Shown: positions 44,391-52,798 of the stretch, in pieces
Layout of the letters: each line of letters begins with the position of its first letter
Position numbering within the stretch: the first letter of the stretch is position 1
Assembly: GCA_965242685.1 (NCBI GenBank)
Contig: OZ251487.1
Span: forward strand, 744,001 to 808,000
Length of the DNA: 64,000 bases
Origin: G965215055 sp965242685
GTDB taxonomy: Bacteria; Pseudomonadota; Gammaproteobacteria; UBA4575
Direction of reading: 5' to 3'
Translations under genes and position numbers: made by a program
Notes under the pieces: model-generated
Seen by the model: the letters and a program-made list of their open reading frames with translations, nothing else
What the model was told of the DNA's origin: nothing
Database searches by the model: none

Positions 44391-44525
44391 AACTCTAAGC
44401 AGGCGTTTGCGGAAGCTATAACGTTTTCTCACGTTGTGTTCTGGTAAACTGTGATATTGCAATGCCTTGCTTCTGAGCCGTATAAAAGACCCGTCCAGCT
44501 ACCAAACGATTGATACCTTTACCCT
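44391..44525 (+). repeat. Intergenic repeat upstream of glycosyltransferase 6
   Basis: Second copy of 27809-27942, differing at only a few positions and reaching into the GTG start region. Confidence 0.85.
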
Positions 44526-46493
44526 GTGGTTCTCATTCCCCCTGTGGCTTCTCATTCCCCCCGCAGCTTTTCGCTAAGTAATACAGGGCGCTTCCCGGCC
44601 TCTTGCGGGGCTTGGATCGTCCTCGCCCTCTTTCTGTTGGCCGGCATCGCCATACTCGACGACTACGGTGTGTCGGGAGACGAAGACATACAGAGACGCC
44701 TTACCGAAGCCAACCTCAGCTATATACTGGGAATCCATGACGACCCGCAACTGAAACAAAGAGATAGGCATTACGGCATGGTATTTGAACTCCCGCTGCT
44801 GTTGGCGGAACGCCTCCTTGGATTGGAAGATACCCGTGCCATCTATCTCAGCCGTCATCTGCTGATTCACCTGTTCTTCCTGGTGGGTGGAGTTTGTTGT
44901 TACCTGTTGGCCGTGCGCCTGTTCAACAACCGTCTGCTGGCCCTGGCCGCTATGCTGCTGTTCCTGTTGCACCCCCGTCTCTATGCCCATTCCTTCTTCA
45001 ACAGCAAGGATATTCCTTTCTTTAGTATGTTTATGATCGCCTTGTTGCTAATTCATCGCGCCTTTGCTCTCAACACCATGCGGGCGTTTTTGTTATGCGG
45101 TGCGGCGGTGGCAGTATTGATCAACCTTCGGGTGATGGGCGTCATGCTGTTGCTTGCGGTGGTGGCGATGCGGGGCTTGGACGTTGGGTATGCCGAAGGC
45201 AAGCAGGAGCGCATACGGGTACTCAAGACCCTCGGCGGTTTCATACTGGCCAGTGTATTGGTGCTATACGCCATTTGGCCGTACTTGTGGGAAGACCCGC
45301 TCGGGCGGTTGGTGGAGGCCATTACCACCGCTTTCCATTACCCTACTCATACCTCTATATTATTTAAGGGAGAGTCTTTCGGTAATACCGCTCTTCCGTG
45401 GGAGTATCTTCCTACCTGGTTTTTAATCACGACGCCGTGGGTGGCGTTGTTGTTGGGGTTTATTGGTATCGTCTTCGTATTGGGTCATGGCATCCTTCGC
45501 CCAAGAGATCTATTGCGCAACACACAACTGCGCTTTCAGTGGTTACTGCTGGCCTGTTTTGTGTTACCCGTACTGGCCACCATTGTTTTCAAGCCTACGC
45601 TTTTCAATGGCTGGCGGCACATGTACTTTCTATATGCACCGTTCTGTCTGCTGGCGGCATTCGGTTTGTATCAACTGGTATCCCTTTCCAGGAAGAAATA
45701 CTGGCAGGTTGGCGTTTATGCGGCGGCGGGGATTGGCCTGGTTGGGGTGGTCATCGAAATGGCACAGATTCATCCGTACCAAAATGTATACTTCAATGCC
45801 TTGGTAGACCGTCACACACCGGGATATCTGAGCACGCAGTACAGGATGGACTATTGGGGGACTTCCTATCGCCAAGGACTGGAATACCTGCTGGAACGCT
45901 ATCCCGACTCGCCCATCCATATTTATAGGAAGGATGGCCATTTAATAAGAAACTGGATGATTTTGCCTGCATCGGACCGGCAACGAATCGCTTTTAGTAA
46001 CACACGTGCCGACTTCTACCTCACCAACTATCAGGCTGACAATTTCATTTATACGCGCACGCGCAAGCTCTACAACGACACCCTTTTTGCGGTGTACGCC
46101 TCGAACCTGGACTTTCTGGATGAATCCAATCAAGCCTTCTATCGGAATGTCTACCACAAGACAAAGACCCGTAAGCCGGGGGTTCGTTCCGTCTTCGACG
46201 TGTACGTTGATCAGGACAAGCTGGTTTATTATATCAAAGAGTCATGCACGTGGTCTGATGTAGGTAAACGCTTTTTTCTACACGTCTTGCCCGTCAACGA
46301 AACCGACCTTCCCGACTGGCGAAAGCCATACGGGTTTGACAATCGGGACTTTGTTTTCTACGAATACGGGGTACGCTTTGACGGGAAATGTATGGCGATT
46401 GTGCCGTTGCCCGAGTATGAAATCAGCTCGATCCGCACCGGGCAATACACTAAGGAAGGCGAGATTTGGGAAGGGAAGTTTTCAGTCCCATAG
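44526..46493 (+). CDS. GT-C membrane glycosyltransferase 6 with C-terminal domain
   Basis: 655 residues, GTG start (MVLIPPVASHSPRSFSLS). Loop motif LDDYGVSGDEDIQRR keeps Asp-Glu but has Gly in place of Trp. One C-terminal domain (about 551-655: SVFDVYVDQDKLVYYIKESC, RFDGKCMAIVPLPEYEISSI). Large stretches identical to copies 1 and 5. Ends KFSVP and is the last gene of the second cluster. Confidence 0.82.
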   Translation: MVLIPPVASHSPRSFSLSNTGRFPASCGAWIVLALFLLAGIAILDDYGVSGDEDIQRRLTEANLSYILGIHDDPQLKQRDRHYGMVFELPLLLAERLLGLEDTRAIYLSRHLLIHLFFLVGGVCCYLLAVRLFNNRLLALAAMLLFLLHPRLYAHSFFNSKDIPFFSMFMIALLLIHRAFALNTMRAFLLCGAAVAVLINLRVMGVMLLLAVVAMRGLDVGYAEGKQERIRVLKTLGGFILASVLVLYAIWPYLWEDPLGRLVEAITTAFHYPTHTSILFKGESFGNTALPWEYLPTWFLITTPWVALLLGFIGIVFVLGHGILRPRDLLRNTQLRFQWLLLACFVLPVLATIVFKPTLFNGWRHMYFLYAPFCLLAAFGLYQLVSLSRKKYWQVGVYAAAGIGLVGVVIEMAQIHPYQNVYFNALVDRHTPGYLSTQYRMDYWGTSYRQGLEYLLERYPDSPIHIYRKDGHLIRNWMILPASDRQRIAFSNTRADFYLTNYQADNFIYTRTRKLYNDTLFAVYASNLDFLDESNQAFYRNVYHKTKTRKPGVRSVFDVYVDQDKLVYYIKESCTWSDVGKRFFLHVLPVNETDLPDWRKPYGFDNRDFVFYEYGVRFDGKCMAIVPLPEYEISSIRTGQYTKEGEIWEGKFSVP

Positions 46494-46846
46494 AGATAGG
46501 TGACCTAACTATCCCCAAGCATTTATAAAAGAATCCCGTGCAAATGAACCACCCACGGATCACGCGCGACAAATAAAAAGAGTTACACGATAAACGTAAA
46601 GTAATTTATAACTTAAAAAATATCTGTCCCGATTTATCCCGATTTGTCCCGATATTCTCCGCCTTTTAGTGCCTTTTCCAGACTCAAAAATAAACGCAAC
46701 TCTACACAGAAAAAATTAACCCACAATCTACGCCGCTACCGTCCTCGCCCATTGTTTTACAATCCGTTTTCCCCTAGTCTGAATACAGGCTTGAAACCTT
46801 ATAATCTGCAACGTAAACCCGCTGTAACCTTCCGCAACGTCCACGT
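46494..46846. other. Intergenic region before the CDF transporter
   Basis: 353 bp, AT-rich, no gene recognised. Contains three 10-bp tandem units GTCCCGATTT/ATCCCGATTT/GTCCCGATAT (46626-46655) and a TATAAT -10 candidate (46800-46805) with no clear -35. Confidence 0.6.
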
Positions 46847-47749
46847 ATGAAACACTCGCACAGCTACGCGGGACCAAGCTACACGCTGATATTTGCCATC
46901 GGCACGGCGTTAAACATGGCCTTTGTAATCGTCGAAGCGGTATACGGATTACTTTCCAACTCGCTGGCATTGATTGCAGACGCCGGACATAACCTTGGCG
47001 ACGTGCTGGCGTTGTTGCTTGCCTGGGGCGCGGCCCACCTGGCACAACGCAAACCTACCCGCACGAAGACCTACGGGTTGCGTCGCGGCACCATCCTGGC
47101 CGCCCTCATCAGCGCCTTGACATTATTGATGACGATGGCGGTCGTCGCCTGGGAGGCGATTGATCGATTTGCGACGCCCTCCGTGGTGAACTCAACGACC
47201 GTTATCATTGTCGCCACCATCGGCGTAGCCATCAACCTGGCTACCGCCCTACTGTTCCTATCCGGCAAAGACGACGATTTAAACATCAAGGCCGCATTCA
47301 TGCACATGGCCGCAGACGCCGCGGTATCGTTCGGCGTTGTCATCGCCGGTATTGCGATCATGCTGACGGGTATATTTTGGCTCGACCCGTCGGCTAGCCT
47401 GTTGATCGTTGCGGTAGTTATCCTCAGCACGTGGACGTTATTGCACGATTCCTTCAATCTCGTGATGGACGGCGTCCCTAAAGGTATCGATCCGGATGCG
47501 GTCAGAGAGTTCATTCTCGAACAGGACGGCGTCAAGGAGATCCACGATCTGCATATATGGGGAATGAGCACCACACATGTAGCCCTGACCGCACACATCG
47601 TGCGTAACACCACCCAACTCGACGACCGTTTTTTACATCGGCTGTGCGCCGACCTGCAAAAAAACTTCGGCATCGTACACCCTACGATACAGGTGGAAAT
47701 CGGCGTCGACGTTCAACCGTGCGAACAGGCACACCCCGACAGCGTGTAA
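46847..47749 (+). CDS. Cation diffusion facilitator, CzcD/ZitB type
   Basis: 300 residues. Six membrane helices; metal site pairs DAGHNLGD in helix 2 (His48, Asp52) and HMAADAAVSFG in helix 5. Cytosolic C-terminal domain with VKEIHDLHIWGMSTTHVALT. Proton-coupled export of Zn(II) or similar ions at the inner membrane. The His-Asp pairs favour zinc. Only 24 bp separate it from cas3, so it may be read together with cas3, though it is not part of CRISPR systems. Confidence 0.93.
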   Translation: MKHSHSYAGPSYTLIFAIGTALNMAFVIVEAVYGLLSNSLALIADAGHNLGDVLALLLAWGAAHLAQRKPTRTKTYGLRRGTILAALISALTLLMTMAVVAWEAIDRFATPSVVNSTTVIIVATIGVAINLATALLFLSGKDDDLNIKAAFMHMAADAAVSFGVVIAGIAIMLTGIFWLDPSASLLIVAVVILSTWTLLHDSFNLVMDGVPKGIDPDAVREFILEQDGVKEIHDLHIWGMSTTHVALTAHIVRNTTQLDDRFLHRLCADLQKNFGIVHPTIQVEIGVDVQPCEQAHPDSV

Positions 47750-47773
47750 GCAGATACAACAAATACAGACAAA

Positions 47774-50026
47774 ATGGCTACTGAATATATTGCCCATGTA
47801 ATAAAACCAAGCAAAGAGGGCAAGTGGGAAACCCATGCACTTGAAGAACACTTGTGTAAAGTTGCTGATTTAGCGAGAGAGTTTGCTGCGCCTTTTGGTA
47901 GCAGCGATTGGGCTTATCTTGCCGGCTTGTGGCATGACCTGGGCAAGTATAGGCTGGCTTTCCAGGCCCACATCAAGAAAAGTAGTGGATACGAGCCAGA
48001 TGCCCACATCACTAGTGAAAAGAACTCAAATACACGACATGCCTCCACAGGTGCAATTTATGCCGTAAAAAAATTTGGTGATGGTTATGGTCGGATACTC
48101 GCTTATTTAATTGCGGGACATCACACGGGATTGCTGGACTCTGATAGAGATGAGGCTAAAGGTATAGCACTCGAGGAAATACTAAAGAAAGATAAAAAGC
48201 TCCTAGAAGAAGCGCTAAAAGAAAAAATACCCGACAGAATTTTGACTGGAGACCAACCACAACTTCCCCCTTTTCCTCTTAAGCCTTGTCATCTTCATCT
48301 TTGGATCCGCATGCTTTTCTCCTGTTTGGTTGACGCGGACTTCCTGGACACGGAACGTTTCATGTCTCCAAAGAAGACTAGTCAACGAAAACAAAAAATC
48401 GGTTTGAACAAAATGTTGTCGTGTTTCAACAAGCATATGGATGAGTTCTCGGAAAAACGAGATAAAAATTTAGTTAATTCCATACGTGCCAAAATACTTG
48501 AAGCATGTCGTAGAGAGGCAAGTGGTCAAACTAACGTGTACACCATGACGGTACCAACTGGCGGTGGGAAAACACTCTCAAGTCTGGCTTTTGCATTGGA
48601 ACATGCTCTACAACATAACAAACGGCGTATTATTTATGCGATCCCCTACACCAGCATCATTGAGCAAACAGCAGATATATTTCGCAAGGTATTTGAACCA
48701 CTGGGTGAGGTGCTTATAGAGCATCACAGTAACACTGACCCGGACGAGCCTGAAAAGGAAAAAAGTTGGTCAAGGCTTGCAACAGAAAACTGGGATGCTC
48801 CCCTTATCGTTACCACGACGGTGCAACTCTTTGAGTCTTTGTATGCGGCAAGGACAAGTCGCTGTAGAAAGTTACATAACTTGGTAAACAGCGTTATTGT
48901 ATTGGACGAAATACAACTGCTGCCTCCTGAACAGTTGAATCCGATTCGCCATGCAATTCAATCGCTGAATCAGCATTACGACGTCACCTTTATCATGTCA
49001 ACCGCCACGCCCACAGGCTTTAATGAACAAACTAGCCCCTTCGGGAAAAAGTTGTTGGAAGGAATTGAAAGCAAAGAAATTATTGACTCACCTGAACAAT
49101 ATTACGAAGCACTTAAACGAGTTAATATCAAATTACCCGATGATTTTAACAGACGCCAATCCTGGGATGAAATTGCTTCAGAGCTAAAAGGCTTTGATTC
49201 TGTCTTGGCTATTGTCAATAAACGCGAAGATGCCAGGATGCTCTGGGAAAAAATGCCCGATTACACTTTTCACCTTTCGGCACTGATGTGTGCAGAACAC
49301 CGCTCAAAGATGATCAAGGAAATAAAAACTCGCTTGAAAAACAAAAAAACGACAAGAGTTGTCAGCACACAATTGGTCGAAGCCGGCGTCGATTTAGACT
49401 TTCTGGTGGTCTACCGTGCATTGGCGGGACTGGATTCCATCGCTCAAGCGGCGGGGCGTTGTAACCGCGAAGGAAAACTGGAAAAAGGAAAAGTTGTCGT
49501 ATTTATTCCACCTACCAATCCACCCGCAGGGCTACTGACGGCAATACAGACCACCAGGTCTCTCCTTCATGGACATTGTAAGGAAAATATCCAAAGCCCT
49601 GAAACATTCAAAAAGTATTTCGATAGGTTTTATGCCGAGGTGAAAGAGCATGACAAAAACAAGGTACTAAAGAAATTGCAACAAGAAGCAGGTGAAGGAA
49701 ATATCCAGTTTCGCACTGCGGCGCAACGGTTTAGAATGATTGACGATAAGATGATTCTGGTATTTGTGCGCTGGGGCGATGGGAAAAGCGATCAGTTATT
49801 AAGTATCCTAAGCAAAGATGGCCCCTGCCAATGGCTATTAAGAAAATTACAGCGCTATACTGTCAATATTTATAAATATCAATTCGAAAATATGCTCCGC
49901 CGTGGAGAAATTGAAGAAATCTATCCAGGATTTTATGCGCAGTCAAAAGCCGGCATTTACCACTCCGAATTAGGTTTGGTACCAGAACCAGAAAAGCTGA
50001 CAGAGAAGCATGAAAATGTGATCTAA
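47774..50026 (+). CDS. cas3: Type I-C CRISPR helicase-nuclease Cas3
   Basis: 750 residues. N-terminal HD nuclease: THALEEHLCKVADL, AGLWHDLGKYRLAFQAH, RHASTGAI, AGHHTGLLD. Helicase: Walker A TVPTGGGKTLSSLAFALEHA near residue 258, IVLDEIQLLPPEQL, IMSTATPTGF, and SIAQAAGRCNREGKL near 560. Recruited by Cascade to degrade target DNA. Followed by a 310-bp gap before cas5, unlike the tightly coupled genes after it. Confidence 0.95.
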   Translation: MATEYIAHVIKPSKEGKWETHALEEHLCKVADLAREFAAPFGSSDWAYLAGLWHDLGKYRLAFQAHIKKSSGYEPDAHITSEKNSNTRHASTGAIYAVKKFGDGYGRILAYLIAGHHTGLLDSDRDEAKGIALEEILKKDKKLLEEALKEKIPDRILTGDQPQLPPFPLKPCHLHLWIRMLFSCLVDADFLDTERFMSPKKTSQRKQKIGLNKMLSCFNKHMDEFSEKRDKNLVNSIRAKILEACRREASGQTNVYTMTVPTGGGKTLSSLAFALEHALQHNKRRIIYAIPYTSIIEQTADIFRKVFEPLGEVLIEHHSNTDPDEPEKEKSWSRLATENWDAPLIVTTTVQLFESLYAARTSRCRKLHNLVNSVIVLDEIQLLPPEQLNPIRHAIQSLNQHYDVTFIMSTATPTGFNEQTSPFGKKLLEGIESKEIIDSPEQYYEALKRVNIKLPDDFNRRQSWDEIASELKGFDSVLAIVNKREDARMLWEKMPDYTFHLSALMCAEHRSKMIKEIKTRLKNKKTTRVVSTQLVEAGVDLDFLVVYRALAGLDSIAQAAGRCNREGKLEKGKVVVFIPPTNPPAGLLTAIQTTRSLLHGHCKENIQSPETFKKYFDRFYAEVKEHDKNKVLKKLQQEAGEGNIQFRTAAQRFRMIDDKMILVFVRWGDGKSDQLLSILSKDGPCQWLLRKLQRYTVNIYKYQFENMLRRGEIEEIYPGFYAQSKAGIYHSELGLVPEPEKLTEKHENVI

Positions 50027-50083
50027 AAATGGAAAATAAAAAATCCGTCCCCGTATTTCATTAGAAGCCACAAAACGACAACG

Positions 50084-50206
50084 ATGAAAATAGACCAAAA
50101 CCTTGAAAGTGGCATTTTTGATATTAACTTTAACAGTGCTGGTTTCATAAAAAATTATAAAATTTTATTTGACTTTAAGTCTCTCCCGATAGATTATATA
50201 CTTTAA
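50084..50206 (+). CDS. Possible 40-codon reading frame between cas3 and cas5
   Basis: MKIDQNLESGIFDINFNSAG then FIKNYKILFDFKSLPIDYIL, ending at 50206. No good ribosome site and no known family. Its 3' half overlaps the promoter and the crRNA-like target described below. Recorded because some crRNA-like RNAs are paired with tiny toxins; here the target is not in its own promoter, which argues against that. Confidence 0.2.
   Translation: MKIDQNLESGIFDINFNSAGFIKNYKILFDFKSLPIDYIL
50163..50184 (+). promoter_or_regulatory. Protospacer-like target of the crRNA-like RNA, over the -35 box
   Basis: TTT (PAM position, 50163-50165) followed by TATTTGACTTTAAGTCTCT (50166-50184). It matches pseudo-spacer positions 1-19 with mismatches only at 6 and 12. 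It contains TTGACT (50169-50174), so a bound effector complex would block the promoter. TTC is the usual type I-C PAM, and TTT would be a weaker one. Confidence 0.72.
50169..50197 (+). promoter_or_regulatory. Candidate promoter for the crRNA-like RNA and cas5-cas8c-cas7
   Basis: -35 TTGACT (50169-50174) and, 17 bp on, -10 GATTAT (50192-50197). A better -10, TATACT, lies at 50197-50202 but 22 bp from the -35. The transcript would begin near 50204, just before the small hairpin and handle. Confidence 0.55.
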
Positions 50207-50291
50207 TTGCATAAAAGCAAGTGGATTGAAACTATTTAACTTTTAGTCTCTATTTTAATAATCGTTGCTAACTCAGTGAGTTAGCAACGAT
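50204..50291 (+). ncRNA. crRNA-like RNA (CreR/CreA-like) with single degenerate CRISPR repeat
   Basis: GTGGATTGAAAC at 50221-50232 is identical to the last 12 nt of the type I-C repeat (the crRNA 5' handle region). Directly before it TTGC-ATAAAA-GCAA (50207-50220) can form a 4-bp hairpin, replacing the GC-rich stem of the true repeat at the same distance from the handle, so Cas5c could process it. The following pseudo-spacer begins TATTTAACTTTTAGTCTCT (50233-50251) and matches the upstream promoter at 17 of 19 positions. No second repeat follows; a perfect inverted repeat occupies its place. Transcript limits are inferred. Confidence 0.68.
50261..50291. promoter_or_regulatory. Perfect 15-bp inverted repeat upstream of cas5
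   Basis: ATCGTTGCTAACTCA (50261-50275), centre G, then its exact reverse complement (50277-50291). As RNA it gives a strong stem of about 13 bp. There is no U-tract after it, so a simple intrinsic terminator is unlikely. It may protect the 3' end of the crRNA-like RNA, attenuate cas transcription, or bind a regulator. 46 bp before the cas5 start. Confidence 0.75.
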
Positions 50292-50336
50292 GGCATAACC
50301 AAATAGTCTAAAAATTTGAGAGAAGGTATTTTGGGC

Positions 50337-51068
50337 ATGTATACATTAGAGGTTTACGGCGATTTTGCCTGTTTCACTCGGCCTGAAATGAAAGTAGAGC
50401 GGGTATCTTATGACGTCATCACACCTTCCGCGGCGCGAGCGATCTTTGAGGCCATTTTTTGGAAGCCAGGGATGTGCTGGCAAATCAATCAAATTGAAGT
50501 GCTAAACCAGATCAATTGGGTCAATATTCGGCGGAACGAGTTGGGGAATAGTGCTGTCGTTAGCGTTCGGAACGCCAAGACGATGATGAATGGCGGCAAT
50601 GCCAATCTTCAAGTGTTAATTGAAGATGACCGCCAACAAAGAGCAGGATTCTTCCTGAGAGACGTGGCCTATCGGCTCCATGCCGACTTCAATATGGTCG
50701 ATGCCAGCGGTCATGTTCATCTCTACCCGCATCTAAGGCCGGTCAAACACGAGCATGACACGTCCGGAAACACGCACACAAAATTCTCTGAAATATTCAA
50801 ACGCAGGGCACGTAAAGGTCAATGCTTTAATCAACCTTACTTAGGAGTGCGAGAGTTTTCCTGTGCATTTCGATTGATAGATCAAAATGAATTGGAAGCG
50901 GCAAGAAAGGAGCATCCGGCCATTCAAGAAGACAAGGAATTGGGGTGGATGCTGTATGACATGGACTTTTCCGACCTGGGCAACCCAACCCCGCTATTTT
51001 TCAATGCAAAGATGACTAACGGTGTGGTTCATGTCCCTGCTCGTGACAGCGAGGAGGTCAAAGGATGA
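50337..51068 (+). CDS. cas5c: Type I-C Cas5 (Cas5c/Cas5d), crRNA-processing subunit
   Basis: 243 residues from ATG 50337, with GAGAGAAGG ten bases upstream; a TTG at 50316 is less likely. Starts MYTLEVYGDFACFTRPEMKV and has SYDVITPSAARAIFEAIFW, typical of Cas5c. In type I-C this protein replaces Cas6, cutting the repeat hairpin and holding the 5' handle. Overlaps cas8c by ATGA. Confidence 0.94.
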   Translation: MYTLEVYGDFACFTRPEMKVERVSYDVITPSAARAIFEAIFWKPGMCWQINQIEVLNQINWVNIRRNELGNSAVVSVRNAKTMMNGGNANLQVLIEDDRQQRAGFFLRDVAYRLHADFNMVDASGHVHLYPHLRPVKHEHDTSGNTHTKFSEIFKRRARKGQCFNQPYLGVREFSCAFRLIDQNELEAARKEHPAIQEDKELGWMLYDMDFSDLGNPTPLFFNAKMTNGVVHVPARDSEEVKG

Positions 51069-52798
51069 TCCTGCATGCCCTGACACAATATTATGAACGT
51101 AAATCCACCGCCGAAAAAGGTGCGCTACCTCCATATGGTTTTGAAAGGAAAGAAATTTTAGCCGTTATTGAAATCGGTCGCCAAGGTGAACTGATCCAAA
51201 TCCTCCGTAAAGATAAAGATTCAAAATCATCGGAATATACCGTACCTCAGAGTGTAAAAAGAGCAGCTAACATAGCTGCTAATCTCCTTTGGGACAACGC
51301 AGAATATGCATTGGGCATAGACATCAAAGGAAAACCTAAACGTGTTCTTAAAAAGCACAAGGATTTTATAGAACGAATAAAATCCCTTGATGAGCCGGCT
51401 AAAAGCGACGAAGGGACAAAAGCACTACTATGCTTTTTTGAGCGTGATTACATTGCAGCATTAAAGGAGGATCAACATTGGGAATTCCTTCAATTCAACC
51501 CCAATGTCAGCTTTCAGCTACAAAGTGATAATTTTCTTATCTGTGAGCGGGAAAGTATCAGAGATACTATAAAAAATAAGAATGAAAAATCATCAAACAC
51601 CCATTCTATTTGTCTGGTGACAGGGAATCCAGCCGAGCCGAAAAGGCTGCATCCGGCGATTAAAGGTGTATGGGGTGCACAGCCTTCGGGCGCCAATATC
51701 GTTTCTTTTAACCTGAACTCTTTTAGCTCTTATGGAAAAAAACAAGGCCTAAACGCGCCGGTTGGAGAAAAAGTTACCTTCGAGTACACCACTGCACTGA
51801 ATCATTTACTGCGCAAAGGGTCAGAACAGCGCTTTCAGGTAGGTGATGCCTCCACCGTATGCTGGTCGGCTGAAAAGAATGCTGAAAAGAATGATTTTGA
51901 AAATAACTTTGCAACGATATTTAAAGCAACACCTAGCACTATCAAAGATGACCCTGACAAATACACTGGCGCCGTTAAAGCAGTTTTTAATTCGATTCAT
52001 CGAGGAGAAGATACGGACGATACGCGCCCCACGCATTTCTACGTCCTTGGGCTTGCTCCAAATGCCTCCCGAATTGCAATCCGCTTCTGGTTGATCGGGA
52101 CAGTACGGGAGTTCTCACAACGAATTAAAAAGCATTTTGATGATCTGGAGATCAGGCGTGGAGCAAACGATCAGGAGTATTTACCGTTGTTTTTATTGCT
52201 TATCAATATAGCAGTGCAAGGGAAATCAGAAAATATCCCTCCTAATCTAGCCGGTGAAACCATGCGAGCTATCTTGGCTGGCCAACCTTACCCGTACACT
52301 CTCTTTGTAGCGGCAATCCGGCGATGCAAAGCAAAACAACACGTCAATTATCCGCGTGCGGCGATCATCAAGGCTTATCTCAACAGACGATCTGACAACG
52401 ATATGGAGGTATTAAAAGTGGCTTTGGACAAAGAAAATGTAGACCCGGCTTACAGGTTGGGCAGACTATTTGCAGCACTGGAAAAGATACAGGAAGAGGC
52501 AAACCCAGGAATTAACGCTACGATAAAAGATCGCTATTATGGGGCAGCTTCCAGTAATCCTATAAGTGTTTTTCCCACTCTACTGAAATTAAAAAATCAC
52601 CATATGGCTAAACTGGGAAATTCAGGGCGTAAAGTCAATTTTGAAAAACTATTAGGCGAAATAATGACTGATATTCCGCCATCTTTACCAACTGCCTTGC
52701 CATTACAAGGTCAAGGTAAATTCGCCGTGGGCTACTATCACCAACGTCAGGATTTCTTTACTAAACGCAACACGAACCCGTCAGGAGAAGAAGTATGA
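51065..52798 (+). CDS. cas8c: Type I-C Cas8c (Csd1), large effector subunit
   Basis: 577 residues. Csd1 features: MILHALTQYYERK at the N terminus, ICLVTGNPAEPKRLHPAIKG, NIVSFNLNSFSSYGKKQG, NAPVGEKVTFEYTTALNHLL, and a helical C-terminal region (Cas11-like in this family, often made from an internal start). Recognises the PAM in the I-C Cascade. Start and stop both overlap neighbours (ATGA). Confidence 0.95.
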   Translation: MILHALTQYYERKSTAEKGALPPYGFERKEILAVIEIGRQGELIQILRKDKDSKSSEYTVPQSVKRAANIAANLLWDNAEYALGIDIKGKPKRVLKKHKDFIERIKSLDEPAKSDEGTKALLCFFERDYIAALKEDQHWEFLQFNPNVSFQLQSDNFLICERESIRDTIKNKNEKSSNTHSICLVTGNPAEPKRLHPAIKGVWGAQPSGANIVSFNLNSFSSYGKKQGLNAPVGEKVTFEYTTALNHLLRKGSEQRFQVGDASTVCWSAEKNAEKNDFENNFATIFKATPSTIKDDPDKYTGAVKAVFNSIHRGEDTDDTRPTHFYVLGLAPNASRIAIRFWLIGTVREFSQRIKKHFDDLEIRRGANDQEYLPLFLLLINIAVQGKSENIPPNLAGETMRAILAGQPYPYTLFVAAIRRCKAKQHVNYPRAAIIKAYLNRRSDNDMEVLKVALDKENVDPAYRLGRLFAALEKIQEEANPGINATIKDRYYGAASSNPISVFPTLLKLKNHHMAKLGNSGRKVNFEKLLGEIMTDIPPSLPTALPLQGQGKFAVGYYHQRQDFFTKRNTNPSGEEV

